This document shows positions 1-8,171 of a stretch of DNA of 64,000 nucleotides, piece after piece (the first letter of the stretch is position 1; each line of letters opens with the position of its first letter). A program made the translations under genes and the position numbers. The notes beneath the pieces are model-generated. The model saw nothing but the letters and a program-made list of their open reading frames with translations, searched no databases and was not told the origin of the DNA. This stretch comes from an uncultured Bryobacterales bacterium (GTDB taxonomy: Bacteria > Acidobacteriota > Terriglobia > Bryobacterales > Bryobacteraceae): contig CALGAR010000025.1 of NCBI GenBank assembly GCA_937959285.1, positions 1 to 64,000 of the forward strand, given 5' to 3'.

Positions 1-245
1 CCAAACAACGAAAAACCTTTGATACGCTTGGGATTGAGGCTCCACCAAAGTTCCTAAAGATACAACCCAAAGCATAGATACACGCATTTCTTAAGAAAAA
101 TGCCCGTCAACCCAGACAGCGCAAGGGATAGCGGGTATTTCATTTACCTAGTAACTGTCGAACTCGGGCTTCCGGGAGCGCGCCTTTCGGAAGGTGATTT
201 TCGTCATTCCGGGAAATGACCTCGGCTGCCTGACCGGGCGCCCCT
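1..245. other. Non-coding left edge of window
   Basis: I see no credible gene here: the open frames are short, lack family motifs and are shadows. A small inverted repeat, GTCATT/AATGAC around a 6-nt loop, sits at about 208-225, just before the larger structured element at 246-325. Confidence 0.5.
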
Positions 246-325
246 GATGCGTTGCGATGGATTCATCCAAACGGCCCCGGATTGTTCCGCGGCATGCGGG
301 ACAATCCGCTGTCCGGCAACGCATC
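246..325. repeat. Multi-hairpin palindromic element (REP/MITE-like or structured RNA)
   Basis: A perfect 10-bp inverted repeat (GATGCGTTGC at 246-255, GCAACGCATC at 316-325) encloses two nested hairpins. One is small (GGAT-tc-ATCC, near 258-267). The other has a long stem, CGGATTGT at 278-285 with ACAATCCG at 301-308, capped by CCGC/GCGG around a 5-nt loop. Together they form a cloverleaf-like fold. No adjacent T-tract supports a classical terminator. A REP/MITE remnant, an attC-like fold or a structured 3' UTR all fit; I cannot tell which without a second copy. Confidence 0.5.
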
Positions 326-396
326 CGTTCGGGCTCGAATCGAATCTACCACTTGGGATGGGGAGCATGCTCCGTTGCCGCAAGAATAAACCGCTT

Positions 397-1043
397 TCAA
401 AAATCGATGGCGTAAATAAACTCGTCCATTTCATTCCGCTGAGCATAATACCTGGCCGGCGACTTCCCGATGTAACGGTTGAACTCCCTGATGAAATGCG
501 CTTGATCGTAATAGTAATCCAGGAACTTCCGGCCTTCCAGAAAAGCTTGTTTGTCGCGCAGCAAGGCCTGGAAACAATTCTGGAAACGAACGATGGAAGC
601 GAAAGCTTTGGGACTGAGTCCGAGCCGCTCCGCAAATTTGTAGCGCAGCCACCGATCGCTCACCCCCAGAGCAATTCATGTTGTGGAATGGCAAGAAGCC
701 TGTGCGCATGCGCGGGATAGAATTCAACGCAGATGCAGCTGAACGCTTTATTCCGGTCAAAGCTGGTGATGGCGACACTGTCGGATATGCCTGCGACGAA
801 CAGTTTGTGTTCAGGGATCCGAACCACAAGATGACACACCCGGCCCTCATAATCCCCCTTATAGTAAAGCATCAGCTTGGCGGAGCCGTTGGGCACCACG
901 ATCCGCAGCTCCTCCTCGGAAAGGCCCCCGGCGCTTTCGAACACCCAGATGGCCTTCACATAGTTCCACAATTCCATCCGCGGCATCAATCGTCTGACGG
1001 TCAGCCTGCTCACCGGATCTCGCCTCCGATCGTCCCAATCCAT
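397..1043 (-). pseudogene. AraC-type transcriptional regulator, internally deleted and split
   Basis: Two adjoining minus-strand frames together resemble one DUF6597/AraC regulator. The upstream part (1043 to 660, 127 aa) has the N-terminal ligand-domain pattern, including VVPNGSAKLMLYY and the ending AIPQHELLWG. The downstream part (663 to 397, 88 aa) begins in the middle of the AraC helix-turn-helix region at VSDRWLRYKFAERLGLSPK and continues through GKSPARYY. The parts meet at a GTGA, with a reading-frame change and no sign of the usual linker or first HTH helix. I estimate about 60-70 codons are missing from the family length. A partial VOC gene lies immediately upstream on the same strand, a common partner of such regulators. 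It probably makes no functional DNA-binding protein. Confidence 0.65.
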
Positions 1044-1117
1044 CTTGTTTATCTTGAATGAAAGACATCATTGACAACGGGAGATGACCATGACCCATTC
1101 CACTCAAGAGAGACAGA

Positions 1118-1290
1118 TCAGCCCGCGGCTTCCCGCACCATGACGCCGTTGCCGTCGGGATCGACGAAGCTGAAATACCGGCTGCCCCAATTTTCGGCAA
1201 TCGCGGAAGTCGGAGCGCTTTTGCCGCGAAGATACCGGTGAACGGCCTGAAGATCCGGCGCTTCGAGGATGACGAGCGGCTTTGCGTGTA
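1118..1290 (-). pseudogene. 3' remnant of a VOC (glyoxalase-like) family gene
   Basis: One minus-strand frame reads PLVILEAPDLQAVHRYLRG, then ENWGSRYFSFVDPDGNGVM, and stops at 1118-1120. The WG.RYF.F.DPDGN pattern is the C-terminal half of a vicinal-oxygen-chelate fold protein (about 55 of a usual 120-150 residues). The 5' half is missing: beyond about 1290 the DNA is coding on the other strand for a membrane oxidoreductase subunit. The exact right edge cannot be fixed by eye. Confidence 0.6.
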
Positions 1291-2395
1291 CGGGGGAGCC
1301 GCTGTCCTCATCATCAGCATTATCGGCGCATTCTTCTCGCCCGCAGCTTTCTTGCGCGCCTACCTGATCGGGTACACCTTCTGGGCCGGTCTGGCGCTAG
1401 GGTCGCTCTCCATCGTTCTGCTGCATCATCTCGTGGGCGGGGACTGGGGCTTTATAACGCGCCGGTTCATGGAATCCGCCTTTGGGACTCTGCCGCTGCT
1501 TGCTGTCCTGTCGATTCCGATTCTGGTGAATGTATCGATGCTCTACCCGTGGGCGGACCCGGAGGTTGTAGCTGAAAGCCCGGTGTTGCAGCATAAAGTT
1601 CCGTATTTGAACGTCCCGTTCTTCATCGGCCGGATAGTGATCTATTTCGCCGTCTGGATCGGCCTCTCGTGGATGCTGAACCGGTGGTCTCTGGAGCAGG
1701 ACCAGACGGCTGATCCTCTCTACGTGCGGCGCTTTCGCTCTGTCAGCGGCCCAGCGTTGATCGTGCACGCCTTCATGGTGACCTTCGCCGCGATCGATTT
1801 GCTGAAGTCTCTCGAACCGGAGTGGTACAGCACGATCTTTGGCCTGATCATTCTCGTTGGACAGCTACTGGCGACGATGGCGTTCTCCATCATGATGCTC
1901 ATGCTGCTGTCGGACCGCGAACCCTTCACTCCGGTCCTCCGCCCAGTACACTTCAACGACCTTGGAAATCTGCTGCTCACGTTTGTCGTGCTGTTCGCTT
2001 ACGTGGAAGTATCTCAGTTCATTATCATCTGGCACGGAAATCTTCCGGAAGAAGTTCCGTGGTACACCAGGCGCTCGACCAATGGGTGGGAGTACGTCAC
2101 CGTCCTTCTCGTACTCTTCAACTTTGCAGTTCCGTTTTTTCTGCTCCTGACGAGGTATGTAAAGCAGCGGTTGCGTCTGCTTGCCTGGATTGCGATTTCC
2201 ATTCTCGTGATGCGCCTGCTGGATTACTTTTGGATTGTTCTTCCCGCGTTCAACCTTCCAGCCGTGGGTATCCACTGGATGGACGTGCTTGTTCCGGTTG
2301 GGATTGGCGGAATCTGGCTGGCGTATTTCTTCTGGCGGCTACAGCGGCGTCCGATGCTTCCACTGGGGGACACGCGTTTTGTCGAGAGGGTTTAG
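1238..2395 (+). CDS. actF: Alternative complex III quinone-binding membrane subunit ActF
   Basis: This multi-pass membrane protein (385 aa, about ten helices) matches subunit F of the quinol:cytochrome c oxidoreductase called alternative complex III. The first helix region reads FFSPAAFLRAYLIGYTFW, followed by LHHLVGGDWGF and PILVNVSMLYPWA, which are typical ActF segments. In the family it passes electrons from quinol towards cytochrome c and the oxidase. The other subunits (ActA-E) should lie just upstream but are absent. The first 16 or so codons from ATG 1238 are antisense to a VOC gene remnant, so the true N-terminus may have been replaced; GTG 1286 is an alternative start. It heads the oxidase operon, and the next gene starts 4 nt after its stop. 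Confidence 0.85.
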   Translation: MNGLKIRRFEDDERLCVYGGAAVLIISIIGAFFSPAAFLRAYLIGYTFWAGLALGSLSIVLLHHLVGGDWGFITRRFMESAFGTLPLLAVLSIPILVNVSMLYPWADPEVVAESPVLQHKVPYLNVPFFIGRIVIYFAVWIGLSWMLNRWSLEQDQTADPLYVRRFRSVSGPALIVHAFMVTFAAIDLLKSLEPEWYSTIFGLIILVGQLLATMAFSIMMLMLLSDREPFTPVLRPVHFNDLGNLLLTFVVLFAYVEVSQFIIIWHGNLPEEVPWYTRRSTNGWEYVTVLLVLFNFAVPFFLLLTRYVKQRLRLLAWIAISILVMRLLDYFWIVLPAFNLPAVGIHWMDVLVPVGIGGIWLAYFFWRLQRRPMLPLGDTRFVERV

Positions 2396-2398
2396 GCT

Positions 2399-3073
2399 GT
2401 GCCCGACGAGTCGTTGATGGATGAACATAGCGGAGCGCATCCGGCCGGCGGATATGAACGAACCGATGCCAGCGTCCGGCTGATCATCTACTCCGTGGTG
2501 GCGCTCGCGGCGCTGCTGGTTGTGTCTCAGTTGTTACTGGTCTGGGTATACAACCGCGTCGCTTCCGCCGCAGTTCCGGAGCCGCGGGAGCGAGAGATCG
2601 TGATCTCTCCGCAGGATCTGCCGCCGCAACCCCGGCTGCAGGTGTCTCCGGCGCTTGACATGGAAGTGTATCGCCAGAGGCAAAGCCAGGAGTTGACAAC
2701 CTACGGATGGGCAGATCCGGCAACGGGGGCAGTGCGCATTCCCATCGAAAGGGCAAAGCAACTGTTGCTCGAAAAGGGTCTGCCGGTGCAGCAGAACCGT
2801 CCGAACTTGCTGCCTGAGCCCGTTCCTCTCGACTCCGGCGGCTTCAGCCGCACCGTGCCGGAATCCTACATCAGCAATCAGGACATCCCTGGGAGGTATC
2901 CTCCGGCGGCTGGAGGTGGCCCAATCTTGGAATCGAGATCGCCGCTAAGCCTGCCGGAAATGAACGTTCCGCCGGGTGTGTCGCCGGGCGAAATAGGAGC
3001 TCCTCCGCACCCGCCGATCCCGGAGGACAAGGAAGGACATAGGGGACCACGGCGTGAACCGAACGTTCCTTAG
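2399..3073 (+). CDS. Proline-rich single-pass membrane protein of the oxidase operon
   Basis: The 224-aa protein starts at GTG 2399, just after actF. One transmembrane helix spans about residues 28-50, followed by a long Pro-rich extracytoplasmic tail. A conserved-looking block at about 101-130 (TYGWADPATGAVRIPIERAK) resembles short proteins found between ACIII and cytochrome oxidase genes in Acidobacteriota and other phyla, where the YGW..G.VRIPI motif recurs. Function is unknown; an assembly or scaffolding role in the ACIII-oxidase supercomplex is inference from position. The last 20 bases overlap the SCO gene in another frame. Confidence 0.7.
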   Translation: MPDESLMDEHSGAHPAGGYERTDASVRLIIYSVVALAALLVVSQLLLVWVYNRVASAAVPEPREREIVISPQDLPPQPRLQVSPALDMEVYRQRQSQELTTYGWADPATGAVRIPIERAKQLLLEKGLPVQQNRPNLLPEPVPLDSGGFSRTVPESYISNQDIPGRYPPAAGGGPILESRSPLSLPEMNVPPGVSPGEIGAPPHPPIPEDKEGHRGPRREPNVP

Positions 3074-3851
3074 CTGTGCGCTGATCCTGATCGGCGCCGC
3101 GCGTGTGTTTGCTCAGGACGGGCTTCCTGAGGCGATTCGGGGAGTCACTATTGAACAGAAGCTGAACTCCTCGATTGATCCAAGTCTCATTTTCCGCAAC
3201 GAGCTGGGAGAGCGCGCGGCGCTGAAGCAATATCTGGGCCGGCGACCAATTGTGCTGGCATTGGTTTATTACAACTGCCCGAGCCTCTGCAATCTGATCC
3301 TGAACGGGGTTCTGCGCGTGAGCCGGACTTTGAAGCTGAGCGCCGGGAAGGACTACGACGTTGTAGCCGTCAGCATAGACCCGCGCGAGACCCCGGAGCT
3401 GGCTGCCGCGAAGTGGAAGAGTTATGTGCAGAAGTACGGCCGGCCGACAGGGACGGCAGGCTGGCACTTTCTCACGGGAGATGAGCCGTCCATCCGCGCA
3501 CTCGCCGACGCAGTCGGTTACCGCTATCGCTTCGACAAAGAATCGGGCACGTACTCGCACGCATCCGGCCTGATTGTCATCACCCCGGAGGGGCGCGTCT
3601 CGCGGTATCTGTTTGGCGTCGAGTATTCTGCCAGGGATCTTCGGCTTGCTCTCGTGGAAGCATCGCGCGGCAGGATCGGCACGCCGATCGACCAGATCCT
3701 CTTGTACTGCTTTCACTACGACCCTCAAACGGGGAAGTACGGAGTTGTCATCATGAATGTCCTGCGGTTGGGCGGTCTCCTCACGCTGGCCGCGCTCGCG
3801 GCATTCTGGCTGGTCATGTACCGGCGCAGGAGAGCGGAGGTGCGTCCGTGA
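3054..3851 (+). CDS. SCO1/SenC family copper chaperone
   Basis: The product (265 aa) has a signal peptide ending near A20 and a thioredoxin-fold SCO domain with the copper-binding CxxxC motif at C75/C79 (NCPSLC) and the conserved downstream His near H169 (YSHASG). A C-terminal helix at about 233-256 followed by an Arg-rich tail anchors it in the membrane. SCO proteins deliver copper to the CuA centre of cytochrome oxidase subunit II, which is encoded directly downstream with a GTGA stop/start overlap. The start overlaps the end of the preceding gene by about 20 nt. Confidence 0.92.
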   Translation: MNRTFLSCALILIGAARVFAQDGLPEAIRGVTIEQKLNSSIDPSLIFRNELGERAALKQYLGRRPIVLALVYYNCPSLCNLILNGVLRVSRTLKLSAGKDYDVVAVSIDPRETPELAAAKWKSYVQKYGRPTGTAGWHFLTGDEPSIRALADAVGYRYRFDKESGTYSHASGLIVITPEGRVSRYLFGVEYSARDLRLALVEASRGRIGTPIDQILLYCFHYDPQTGKYGVVIMNVLRLGGLLTLAALAAFWLVMYRRRRAEVRP

Positions 3852-4891
3852 GATTCCTTCCGCCCACAGCTTCAACAGGCGCGGAAAGCGTCGATAGCCT
3901 GTACTACTTCCTTGTCGCTCTGACTTTCCTCTTTACCGGCGGAATTTTTCTGAGCGTTACGTATTTCGCGATCCGTTACCGCCGCCGGGATCCGAGGGAG
4001 TGCCCCCGTCCTGTACACGGCAGCGCCCTTCTCGAATCTGCCTGGATTGCGATTCCTTTTGTCATCGTCATGTTCATTTTCGGTTGGGGCGCCAAAGTGT
4101 ACTATGACCTCTCCGTTCCGCCGACGGACGCTCTCCAGCTCTATGTAATCGGCAAGCAGTGGATGTGGAAAGCGCAGCACCCGGACGGTCAGAGGGAAAT
4201 CAACGAGCTGCATGTTCCGCTGGGTAGACCCGTGAGGATCGTGATGACTTCTCAGGATGTGATCCACAGCTTCTACATCCCCGCGTTCCGCGTCAAGCGC
4301 GATGTCGTGCCGGGATCGTACACAACCATGTGGTTTACTCCGACGAAGGTGGGTCGCTTCCATCTTTTCTGCGCCGAATATTGCGGGACCGAGCATTCGG
4401 GAATGATTGGGTGGGTGACCGTAATGGAGCCAACCGACTTTGAGCGCTGGCTAAGCGGCGCCGGCGCGGAAGGCTCGATGGCGGCAACCGGAGAGAAGCT
4501 GTTCCAGCGCCTGGGCTGCGCGGGTTGTCACCGGAGCGACGCGCCGGGGCGTTGCCCGCCGATGACGGGCGTTTTCGGCAGTAGCGTCGTGCTAGCGAAC
4601 GGGCAGACTGTGATTGCGGACGAGCAGTACGTTCGGGAGTCAATCCTCAATCCCAAGGCGAAAATTGTCGCGGGCTATCAGCCGGTTATGCCGAGTTATC
4701 AGGGACAGGTGAGCGAGGATCAGTTGCTCTCCCTGATCGCCTATATCCGATCCTTGGCGGCTCCCGGCACAACGGAGGCAGGTACCGCCGTCCAGCCTCA
4801 GGCTGCTCCCCCGGCGCCGCAGCCTCGGCGCAGCCGGGTTTCCGAAGGGCCGACTACAATCACACAACCGGAGCGGAGGCAACGCAAGTGA
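3848..4891 (+). CDS. coxB: Cytochrome c oxidase subunit II with fused cytochrome c domain
   Basis: At 347 aa, it has two N-terminal transmembrane helices (about 19-42 and 64-85) and then a periplasmic cupredoxin domain with the CuA ligands H140, C175, C179, H183 and M186 (CAEYCGTEHSGM). A C-terminal cytochrome c domain carries the haem motif C224-AG-C227-H228 and a candidate axial M281. This architecture defines caa3-type oxidases, in which the fused cytochrome receives electrons from the upstream complex. GTG start at 3848 overlaps the SCO stop (GTGA), and its own stop overlaps the coxA GTG in the same way, which suggests translational coupling. Confidence 0.96.
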   Translation: MRFLPPTASTGAESVDSLYYFLVALTFLFTGGIFLSVTYFAIRYRRRDPRECPRPVHGSALLESAWIAIPFVIVMFIFGWGAKVYYDLSVPPTDALQLYVIGKQWMWKAQHPDGQREINELHVPLGRPVRIVMTSQDVIHSFYIPAFRVKRDVVPGSYTTMWFTPTKVGRFHLFCAEYCGTEHSGMIGWVTVMEPTDFERWLSGAGAEGSMAATGEKLFQRLGCAGCHRSDAPGRCPPMTGVFGSSVVLANGQTVIADEQYVRESILNPKAKIVAGYQPVMPSYQGQVSEDQLLSLIAYIRSLAAPGTTEAGTAVQPQAAPPAPQPRRSRVSEGPTTITQPERRQRK

Positions 4892-6507
4892 GCCCGATTG
4901 TAACCGAATTGCCGAAAATCCATTACCTTAATGCTGCATATGGCTTGAAGAGCTGGCTGCTGACTACCGACCACAAGCGCATCGCAATTCTCTACCTGAT
5001 CACCGTCACGTTGTACTTCTTTCTCGGCGGCTTCTTCGCGCTGCTGGTCCGGCTGGAGCTGATGACTCCCGCGTCTGACCTTCTCCGCCCGGAAACCTAC
5101 AACCGCATGTTCACGATGCACGGGATCGTGATGATCTTTTTCTTCCTCATCCCTGCCATCCCAGCAATCATCGGAAACTTCGTAATTCCCATGATGCTGG
5201 GCGCGAGGGACCTCGCTTTTCCACGGCTCAATCTGCTGAGCTGGTACCTGTTCATGGCGGGCGGTCTCTTTACGCTCTACGTCGTCGTCATCGGTGGCGT
5301 GGACACGGGCTGGACGTTTTATGTGCCGTACAGCAGCGTCTACTCGAACTCTTACGTTGTGGCTACCGGGCTCGGCGTGTTCATTACCGGGTTTTCGTCC
5401 ATCCTGACGGGGTTGAATTTCGTCGTCACCACGCACACCATGCGCGCTCCTGGGCTCACCTGGGGGCGGTTGCCTCTGTTCATGTGGTCCTTGTATGCAA
5501 CCAGCCTGGTTCAGATACTCGGCACGCCTGTGCTCGCCATTGCGGTGGCTCTTGTAGGGATTGAGCGGATCTGGAGGGTGGGAATTTTCGATCCGTCGCT
5601 TGGCGGCGACCCTATTTTGTACCAGCACTTATTCTGGTTCTACTCGCATCCGGCCGTTTACATCATGGTCCTGCCAGCATTCGGAGTGGTCAGCGAACTC
5701 GTGCAGACCTTCTCTCGAAAGAGGATTTTTGGCTACAAGTTCGTAGCTGGAGCTAGCATCGGCATTGCGGTTTACGGGTTCCTGGTCTGGGGGCACCACA
5801 TGTTCACCACCCGCCAGTCCGTTTATGCGGGTCTAATCTTTTCGTTTCTTAGCTACTTCATCGCGGTCCCCTCCGGGATTAAGGTCTTCAACTGGACAGC
5901 CACGCTTTACAAGGGTTCGGTTTCTTACCAAACCCCGATGTTGTACACGTTCGGTTTCATTGGCCTGTTCACCATTGGAGGCCTCACCGGACTGTTTCTG
6001 GCGGCAATGGGCCTTGACCTCCACGTCCACGACACTTACTTCGTGGTAGCTCATTTTCACTACATCATGGTCGGCGGTACGGTAATGGCGTACCTGGGAG
6101 CGATTCACTACTACTGGCCGAAGATGACAGGGCGTCTTTATCCGGACGCCTGGGGCAGGTTTGCCGCGTTGCTCGTTTTTGTCGGATTCAACCTCACGTT
6201 CTTCCCGCAGTTCCTGGCAGGCTACCTCGGAATGCCGCGGCGCTACGCGGCTTACCCGGAGGAGTTCCACCTTCTCAACGTCATGTCGACCGCCGGAGCC
6301 TCTGTCCTTGCCGTTGGATACCTGGTGCCGCTGATTTATCTCCTCTGGTCGCTCCGGCACGCTCCTCTCGCCGGTCCCAACCCCTGGGGAGCTCGAGGAT
6401 TGGAGTGGCAGACGCCATCTCCGCCGCCCACTTTCAACTTCGAGAAAACACCCATCGTTACCGACGAGACCTATGAGTACTCGCTGGAGGAGGAGGAAGT
6501 TGTCTGA
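4888..6507 (+). CDS. coxA: Cytochrome c oxidase subunit I (A2-type)
   Basis: This 539-aa catalytic subunit holds the low-spin haem and the haem-CuB centre and pumps protons. Visible ligands are H78 (MHGIVM), H254 in YSHPAVY, H303/H304 (WGHHMF) and H389/H391 (VAHFHY). Where A1 oxidases have GHPEV, this protein has Y252-S253-H-P-A-V, the hallmark of A2-type haem-copper oxidases, which lack the D-channel glutamate. That agrees with the cytochrome c fusion on subunit II. GTG start at 4888 is coupled to coxB by a 4-nt overlap. Confidence 0.97.
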   Translation: MSPIVTELPKIHYLNAAYGLKSWLLTTDHKRIAILYLITVTLYFFLGGFFALLVRLELMTPASDLLRPETYNRMFTMHGIVMIFFFLIPAIPAIIGNFVIPMMLGARDLAFPRLNLLSWYLFMAGGLFTLYVVVIGGVDTGWTFYVPYSSVYSNSYVVATGLGVFITGFSSILTGLNFVVTTHTMRAPGLTWGRLPLFMWSLYATSLVQILGTPVLAIAVALVGIERIWRVGIFDPSLGGDPILYQHLFWFYSHPAVYIMVLPAFGVVSELVQTFSRKRIFGYKFVAGASIGIAVYGFLVWGHHMFTTRQSVYAGLIFSFLSYFIAVPSGIKVFNWTATLYKGSVSYQTPMLYTFGFIGLFTIGGLTGLFLAAMGLDLHVHDTYFVVAHFHYIMVGGTVMAYLGAIHYYWPKMTGRLYPDAWGRFAALLVFVGFNLTFFPQFLAGYLGMPRRYAAYPEEFHLLNVMSTAGASVLAVGYLVPLIYLLWSLRHAPLAGPNPWGARGLEWQTPSPPPTFNFEKTPIVTDETYEYSLEEEEVV

Positions 6508-7147
6508 GTCAACGAATGCTCTGGCCCACCAGTTCGACGATCTCGAACAGCAGGCGCGATCCAACACCCTCGGGATGTGGGCTTTTCTCGCGACCGAGGT
6601 GCTGTTTTTTGGCGGCCTGTTTACCGCCTACGTCGTTTACCGGCACGCGTTTCCTGAGGCGTTTGCCGTCGGCAGCAAGCATATGGATGTTGTGGCGGGA
6701 ACGGTCAACACGGCCGTTCTGATCGCGAGTAGCCTGATGATGGCGCTCGCTGTTCAATCGGCGCAGCTCGGGTTACGGCGTCCCCTGATCATGTTTCTGC
6801 TGCTGACCATGACATTGGGAGCGGTTTTCCTGGGAATCAAGGCCTGGGAATACCACCATAAATACGTGGAGAATCTGGTCCCTGGAGTGAACTTCGTCTG
6901 GGAGGGGCCTCTGAGGAACCAGGTGCAGATGTTGTTCCTGCTGTACTTCATCATGACAGGAACCCACGCCCTCCACATGGTCATCGGCATTTGCCTGTTG
7001 ACGTACCTGGTGCTGGGCGCAAGGCGTGGCAGGTTTTCGCGGGAATACTTTTTCCCGGTTGAGATCATAGGTCTGTACTGGCACTTTGTCGATCTGGTAT
7101 GGATCTTTCTCTTTCCGCTGCTCTATCTCATAGGACTACACTTATGA
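6500..7147 (+). CDS. coxC: Cytochrome c oxidase subunit III
   Basis: The product (215 aa) is a hydrophobic subunit III of the CyoC/CtaE type, with ARSNTLGMWAFLATEVLFFG near the N-terminus, a conserved MTGTHALHM segment and HFVDLVWIFLFPLLY at the end. The most likely start is TTG 6500, which has an AGGAGG Shine-Dalgarno about 5 nt upstream and overlaps the coxA stop. The longer open frame from ATG 6473 adds an implausible Arg-rich head. Subunit III stabilises the catalytic core and its proton uptake. The stop overlaps the next gene as ATGA. Confidence 0.93.
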   Translation: MSESTNALAHQFDDLEQQARSNTLGMWAFLATEVLFFGGLFTAYVVYRHAFPEAFAVGSKHMDVVAGTVNTAVLIASSLMMALAVQSAQLGLRRPLIMFLLLTMTLGAVFLGIKAWEYHHKYVENLVPGVNFVWEGPLRNQVQMLFLLYFIMTGTHALHMVIGICLLTYLVLGARRGRFSREYFFPVEIIGLYWHFVDLVWIFLFPLLYLIGLHL

Positions 7148-7446
7148 CAGTTCACATCACGCCCCGCCGCACGTACTATCTGGTCTTCGCTGTCCTCATG
7201 ATTCTGACGGCCACAACCACTGGCGTTGCGTTCATCGATATGGGACCGTTCAACGTCGTGGTGGCGCTATTTATTGCTTCCATCAAAGCAGTTCTCGTCG
7301 TTCTGTTCTTCATGCACGTCCTGCATGTGACGAACCTGACGAAGGTTTTTGTGGCCGCCGGCATCGTCTGGCTGGCGATTCTGATCGCTTTGACGCTAAA
7401 CGATTACTTGACCAGAGGATGGGACCCTATATCACGGCCTTTCTAG
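7144..7446 (+). CDS. coxD: Cytochrome c oxidase subunit IV
   Basis: A small 100-aa membrane protein with three predicted helices, matching the prokaryotic cytochrome c oxidase subunit IV family (FFMHVLHVTNLTKVFVAAGI is typical). ATG 7144 overlaps the coxC stop (ATGA) and gives a normal-length family member, so I prefer it to the in-frame upstream extension. Last gene of the oxidase operon, followed by a strong hairpin at 7506-7545. Confidence 0.9.
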   Translation: MTVHITPRRTYYLVFAVLMILTATTTGVAFIDMGPFNVVVALFIASIKAVLVVLFFMHVLHVTNLTKVFVAAGIVWLAILIALTLNDYLTRGWDPISRPF

Positions 7447-7505
7447 GAAGTTGGAAAGGGAGCCTTCTACAGGAAGTGTGGGGGGAAGGGGGATTGGGAA
7501 ACGGT

Positions 7506-7545
7506 GGAAGAGGCCATAAGACGGCAGAGCATCTTGGCCTCTTCC
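7506..7545. terminator. Hairpin between convergent genes
   Basis: GGAAGAGGCC (7506-7515) and GGCCTCTTCC (7536-7545) form a perfect 10-bp stem, extended inside by AAGA/TCTT past a 2-nt bulge. It lies between the end of coxD and the convergent gene ending at 7563, so it could end transcription from both sides. No clear T-tract is present on either strand. Confidence 0.5.
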
Positions 7546-7562
7546 TGAGGACGAAGGCCTTG

Positions 7563-8054
7563 TCAAGGAAAGACAACCGTTGTCTCGCGATTGACGGCTT
7601 CGTGCTCTTCGGTCTCCTGACTCGCAAGTGACAGAACGTGGACGCGTTGCCCTTCGCGGAGCGCCTGTAGCAGAATCTGCCTGCCGTTCTTGAAGCGCAC
7701 CGCATCGCGATAGCTGTGCGCGTTCGCGCTGATCTGCGTAAATGTTACTTCCTCAACGGCCTGTATGCCCAGTTCGTGCTGAAGATCCTGAGGGATATCG
7801 CTCAGTATCAGCTTGGCCCCGGGCGGAATGCAGACGGCGGGAATCGGTTCGGCGCCGCTCTTTTGTTCTTCGAACCAGTTCCGGATGGTTTCCCATGACC
7901 AGAACCGGGACTTCGGCTTTTCGGCGGTGATCTTTGGCTTTAAGTCATTCGGCGATGCGAGTCCGATCGAGCCCGTCGGGAAGCGATGGGCCACCAGATC
8001 CTCCCCTTCCTGAGCCAGGCGGTTCGGATTGGTGTGGAGTGAATAATCACACAT
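7563..8054 (-). CDS. Conserved hypothetical protein starting MCDYSL
   Basis: A 163-aa soluble protein without signal peptide or membrane segment. The start MCDYSLHTNPNRLAQEGEDL, followed by VAHRFPTGSIGLASP, belongs to a family I recognise only as conserved hypothetical proteins sharing the MCDYSL opening and an RFP.GS.GLASP block. The mid-region is Lys/Trp-rich and the C-terminal half looks compact (FTQISANAHSYRDAVRFKNG). It stands alone between the oxidase operon and the receptor gene, both separated from it by hairpins. Function unknown. Confidence 0.7.
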   Translation of the reverse strand: MCDYSLHTNPNRLAQEGEDLVAHRFPTGSIGLASPNDLKPKITAEKPKSRFWSWETIRNWFEEQKSGAEPIPAVCIPPGAKLILSDIPQDLQHELGIQAVEEVTFTQISANAHSYRDAVRFKNGRQILLQALREGQRVHVLSLASQETEEHEAVNRETTVVFP

Positions 8055-8171
8055 TCGAGTTAACCTCCCAAGCGTTTTGGTTGTCGTTGCGCGCCCTCTT
8101 GCCTTGTTGACGCGAACACTCGGACGTTGGTGACGAACTTAATCGCACCAGTACAGCCTCACATACGAAAC

